Of a DNA stretch of 64,000 bases, positions 62,517-64,000 are shown in pieces. The notes beneath the pieces are model-generated. The model ran no database searches and was not told where the DNA came from. It saw only the letters and a program-made list of their open reading frames with translations. The position numbers and the translations under genes were made by a program. How positions within the stretch are numbered: position 1 is the stretch's first letter; every line of letters begins with the position of its first letter. This stretch comes from Pseudocolwellia sp048296855. GTDB taxonomy: Bacteria; Pseudomonadota; Gammaproteobacteria; Enterobacterales; Alteromonadaceae. Location of the stretch: assembly GCA_048296855.1 (NCBI GenBank), contig CP182631.1, one strand, 5' to 3'.

Positions 62517-63974
62517 CTAACCCGCTTGAACGTATTGATACAGTGCTTTTAACACTTTCATTTTTTCAGGATTGTTTTCATGTTCAAGGGCTAAATTTTC
62601 AATTTTCATGATAAATTCATCAACACTTAATAAACCTGCTTCACCATATTGTAGTTTATTCTCGCAATAATTCTTCCATTTATATTGCTCATCGCTTGAT
62701 AAGGTATATGGGTAGTTTCTTGCTCTATATCTAAATAATAAAGTCGGTAACCGGGTGTCTTGAAACTCAAAAGGGTGGCTAGCTAATTGTTCTGGGCTAA
62801 TTTGATGAAGAATTTCCATTTGCGCTTTATCGCCATGAGAAAAGAAACTTCCCCCGTATAATGATTGCTCAGCGTCTACAACAGTATCGTTATCATAACT
62901 TTGTGCAAACACATCGGTAAGTTTGTCTCGAATCTCAGTGTTTTTCTTAAGTTTGGCTAAATTCGCTAAACATGTCTCACGTGGAATATCTAACCTTGCT
63001 GCATTTTCAGGTAATAATGTTTTAGCCGGAGCGACAATAGGACACTTATTTACATGAATAAGTTTAACAGGAATAGGTAATTCACCTTCTTGTAACTCAT
63101 CGTGTCGGGTGTATAAACGTTCTTTAATTTGTTCGCTGGTTAGATCGAATAAAGGCTGTGGATCTCTGGCTAGATCTATCGCGATAACTGCATTTTTATT
63201 AGTGGGGTGATAACTGATGGGGGCGAACCAACTTGTGCAACCATGAGCTGAAGAAACCTTACTTGATGTATGAACAATAGGTGTCATGTTGTATACATCA
63301 ATCAGTTCTAACACTTGTTTTTTATTTTTTAAATTAAAAATAAAATCGTAAAGCTTAGGTTGTTTTTCTTTAATGAGTTTAGCCATCGCAATGGTTGCAT
63401 ACACATCGCTCATAGCATCATGGGCTGCTTCGTGACTAATACCATTGGCTTTGGTTAATAGTTCTAACCTAAAGCTAACTACACCATCGTCGTTAACTGG
63501 CCATTCAATACCTTCAGGTCTTAGCGCGTAGCAAGCTCTAACCATATCAATAATATCCCAACGGCTATTACCATTTTGCCACTCACGCGCGTATGGGTCG
63601 TAAAAATTACGGTAAAGTAAATAACGAGTCACTTCATCATCAAAACGAATATTGTTATAGCCAGCAACACAGGTATTAGGTTGCGTAAATAAGGTATGAA
63701 TACGATCGGCAAATTCAGCTTCAGTTAACCCTTCTTGTAACGCTTTTTGCGGCGTAATACCTGTAACTAAACAGGCTTCAGGATGAGGCAAGTAATCTTG
63801 AGGAGGTTGGCAATAAAACATCTCTGGCTCGCCAACAATATTTAAATCGTAATCAGTGCGAATACCCGCAAATTGAGAAGGTTTATCTAACTTGGGAGAA
63901 ATCCCCCACGTTTCATAATCGTGCCAGAGAATCGTCGCCTGTGCTGTGTTGTTCTGAGATGTTCTGTCTTGCAT
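62517..63974 (-). CDS. sbcB: Exodeoxyribonuclease I
   Basis: A 3'-5' single-strand DNA exonuclease of recombination and mismatch repair. 485 residues, near E. coli ExoI (475). DEDDh exonuclease motifs: ILWHDYETWG near 15-24 (Asp and Glu), CVAGYNNIRFDDEVTRYLLY near 97-115 (Asp), and ISHEAAHDAMSDVYAT near 180 (His and Asp). The SH3-like and helical domains follow, with DTRLPTLLFRYRARNYPYTL near 418. Start ATG 63974, intact; the 26 bases upstream to the window edge hold no other gene. Its place next to a CRISPR-bearing genome is of interest only because ExoI can trim spacer precursors in E. coli. Confidence 0.97.
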   Translation of the reverse strand: MQDRTSQNNTAQATILWHDYETWGISPKLDKPSQFAGIRTDYDLNIVGEPEMFYCQPPQDYLPHPEACLVTGITPQKALQEGLTEAEFADRIHTLFTQPNTCVAGYNNIRFDDEVTRYLLYRNFYDPYAREWQNGNSRWDIIDMVRACYALRPEGIEWPVNDDGVVSFRLELLTKANGISHEAAHDAMSDVYATIAMAKLIKEKQPKLYDFIFNLKNKKQVLELIDVYNMTPIVHTSSKVSSAHGCTSWFAPISYHPTNKNAVIAIDLARDPQPLFDLTSEQIKERLYTRHDELQEGELPIPVKLIHVNKCPIVAPAKTLLPENAARLDIPRETCLANLAKLKKNTEIRDKLTDVFAQSYDNDTVVDAEQSLYGGSFFSHGDKAQMEILHQISPEQLASHPFEFQDTRLPTLLFRYRARNYPYTLSSDEQYKWKNYCENKLQYGEAGLLSVDEFIMKIENLALEHENNPEKMKVLKALYQYVQAG

Positions 63975-64000
63975 GTTTATCTCTTTATTCTTGTGGGTTA

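Overview
The window reads as chromosome from an AT-rich marine gammaproteobacterium of the Alteromonadales, most likely Colwelliaceae (Colwellia or Thalassotalea-like). This rests on the gene order rlmE-ftsH-folP-glmM-tpiA-secG-tRNA-Leu, on close similarity of FtsH, UvrB, RlmE and YhbY to enterobacterial proteins, and on a polysaccharide-type TonB receptor beside a GH3 glucosidase. It is inference from protein recall, not from a search.

Layout. 1-6.9 kb: glucan/oligosaccharide uptake (TonB receptor, sugar MFS, GH3 lipoprotein). 6.9-17 kb: accessory stretch with an IS4/Tn5-like relic, an EF-hand protein, a small TPR-like periplasmic protein, five tandem copies of a 260-bp unit that look like minus-strand small-RNA genes, an AGCS symporter, a LysE exporter, a MITE-like element, and a DUF2867 / DUF1080 / SRPBCC / SDR group. 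16.6-23.5 kb: conserved core (yhbY, rlmE, ftsH, folP, glmM, tpiA, secG, tRNA-Leu GAG). 23.6-34.5 kb: a complete minimal CRISPR-Cas locus of the I-F variant (I-Fv / I-F2) type: cas1, a cas2-3 fusion with a frameshift in its Cas2 part, cas7fv, cas5fv, cas6f, then a Phd/RelE-type toxin-antitoxin pair, a leader, and an array of 54 repeats and 53 spacers. 34.7-56.5 kb: ilvE, a molybdopterin/2Fe-2S oxidoreductase pair, methylglyoxal synthase, exporters, peptidase, aminotransferase, RIO kinase, second AGCS symporter, DEAD-box helicase, diguanylate cyclase, CPA2 antiporter, patatin. 56.5-64 kb: slyD-like PPIase, a tandem tRNA-Asn array with one decayed copy, MATE pump, uvrB, glutathione peroxidase, sbcB.

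How parts fit. The CRISPR locus begins directly after the tRNA-Leu at which the usual neighbours (rimP-nusA-infB) would be expected in related genomes, so it sits at a synteny break. The cas genes lie head to tail with overlaps or short gaps and end in a strong hairpin terminator. The toxin-antitoxin pair has its own palindromic operator and lies between cas6f and the array. The interference complex lacks Csy1/Csy2-like large and small subunits, which is the hallmark of I-Fv.

Most notable: the one-base deletion in an A-run that breaks Cas2 while a strong ribosome binding site at the Cas2/Cas3 junction could still allow a stand-alone Cas3; the TA pair inside the CRISPR locus; the tandem small-RNA array; the decayed tRNA-Asn with an altered anticodon arm; and two MITE-like families.
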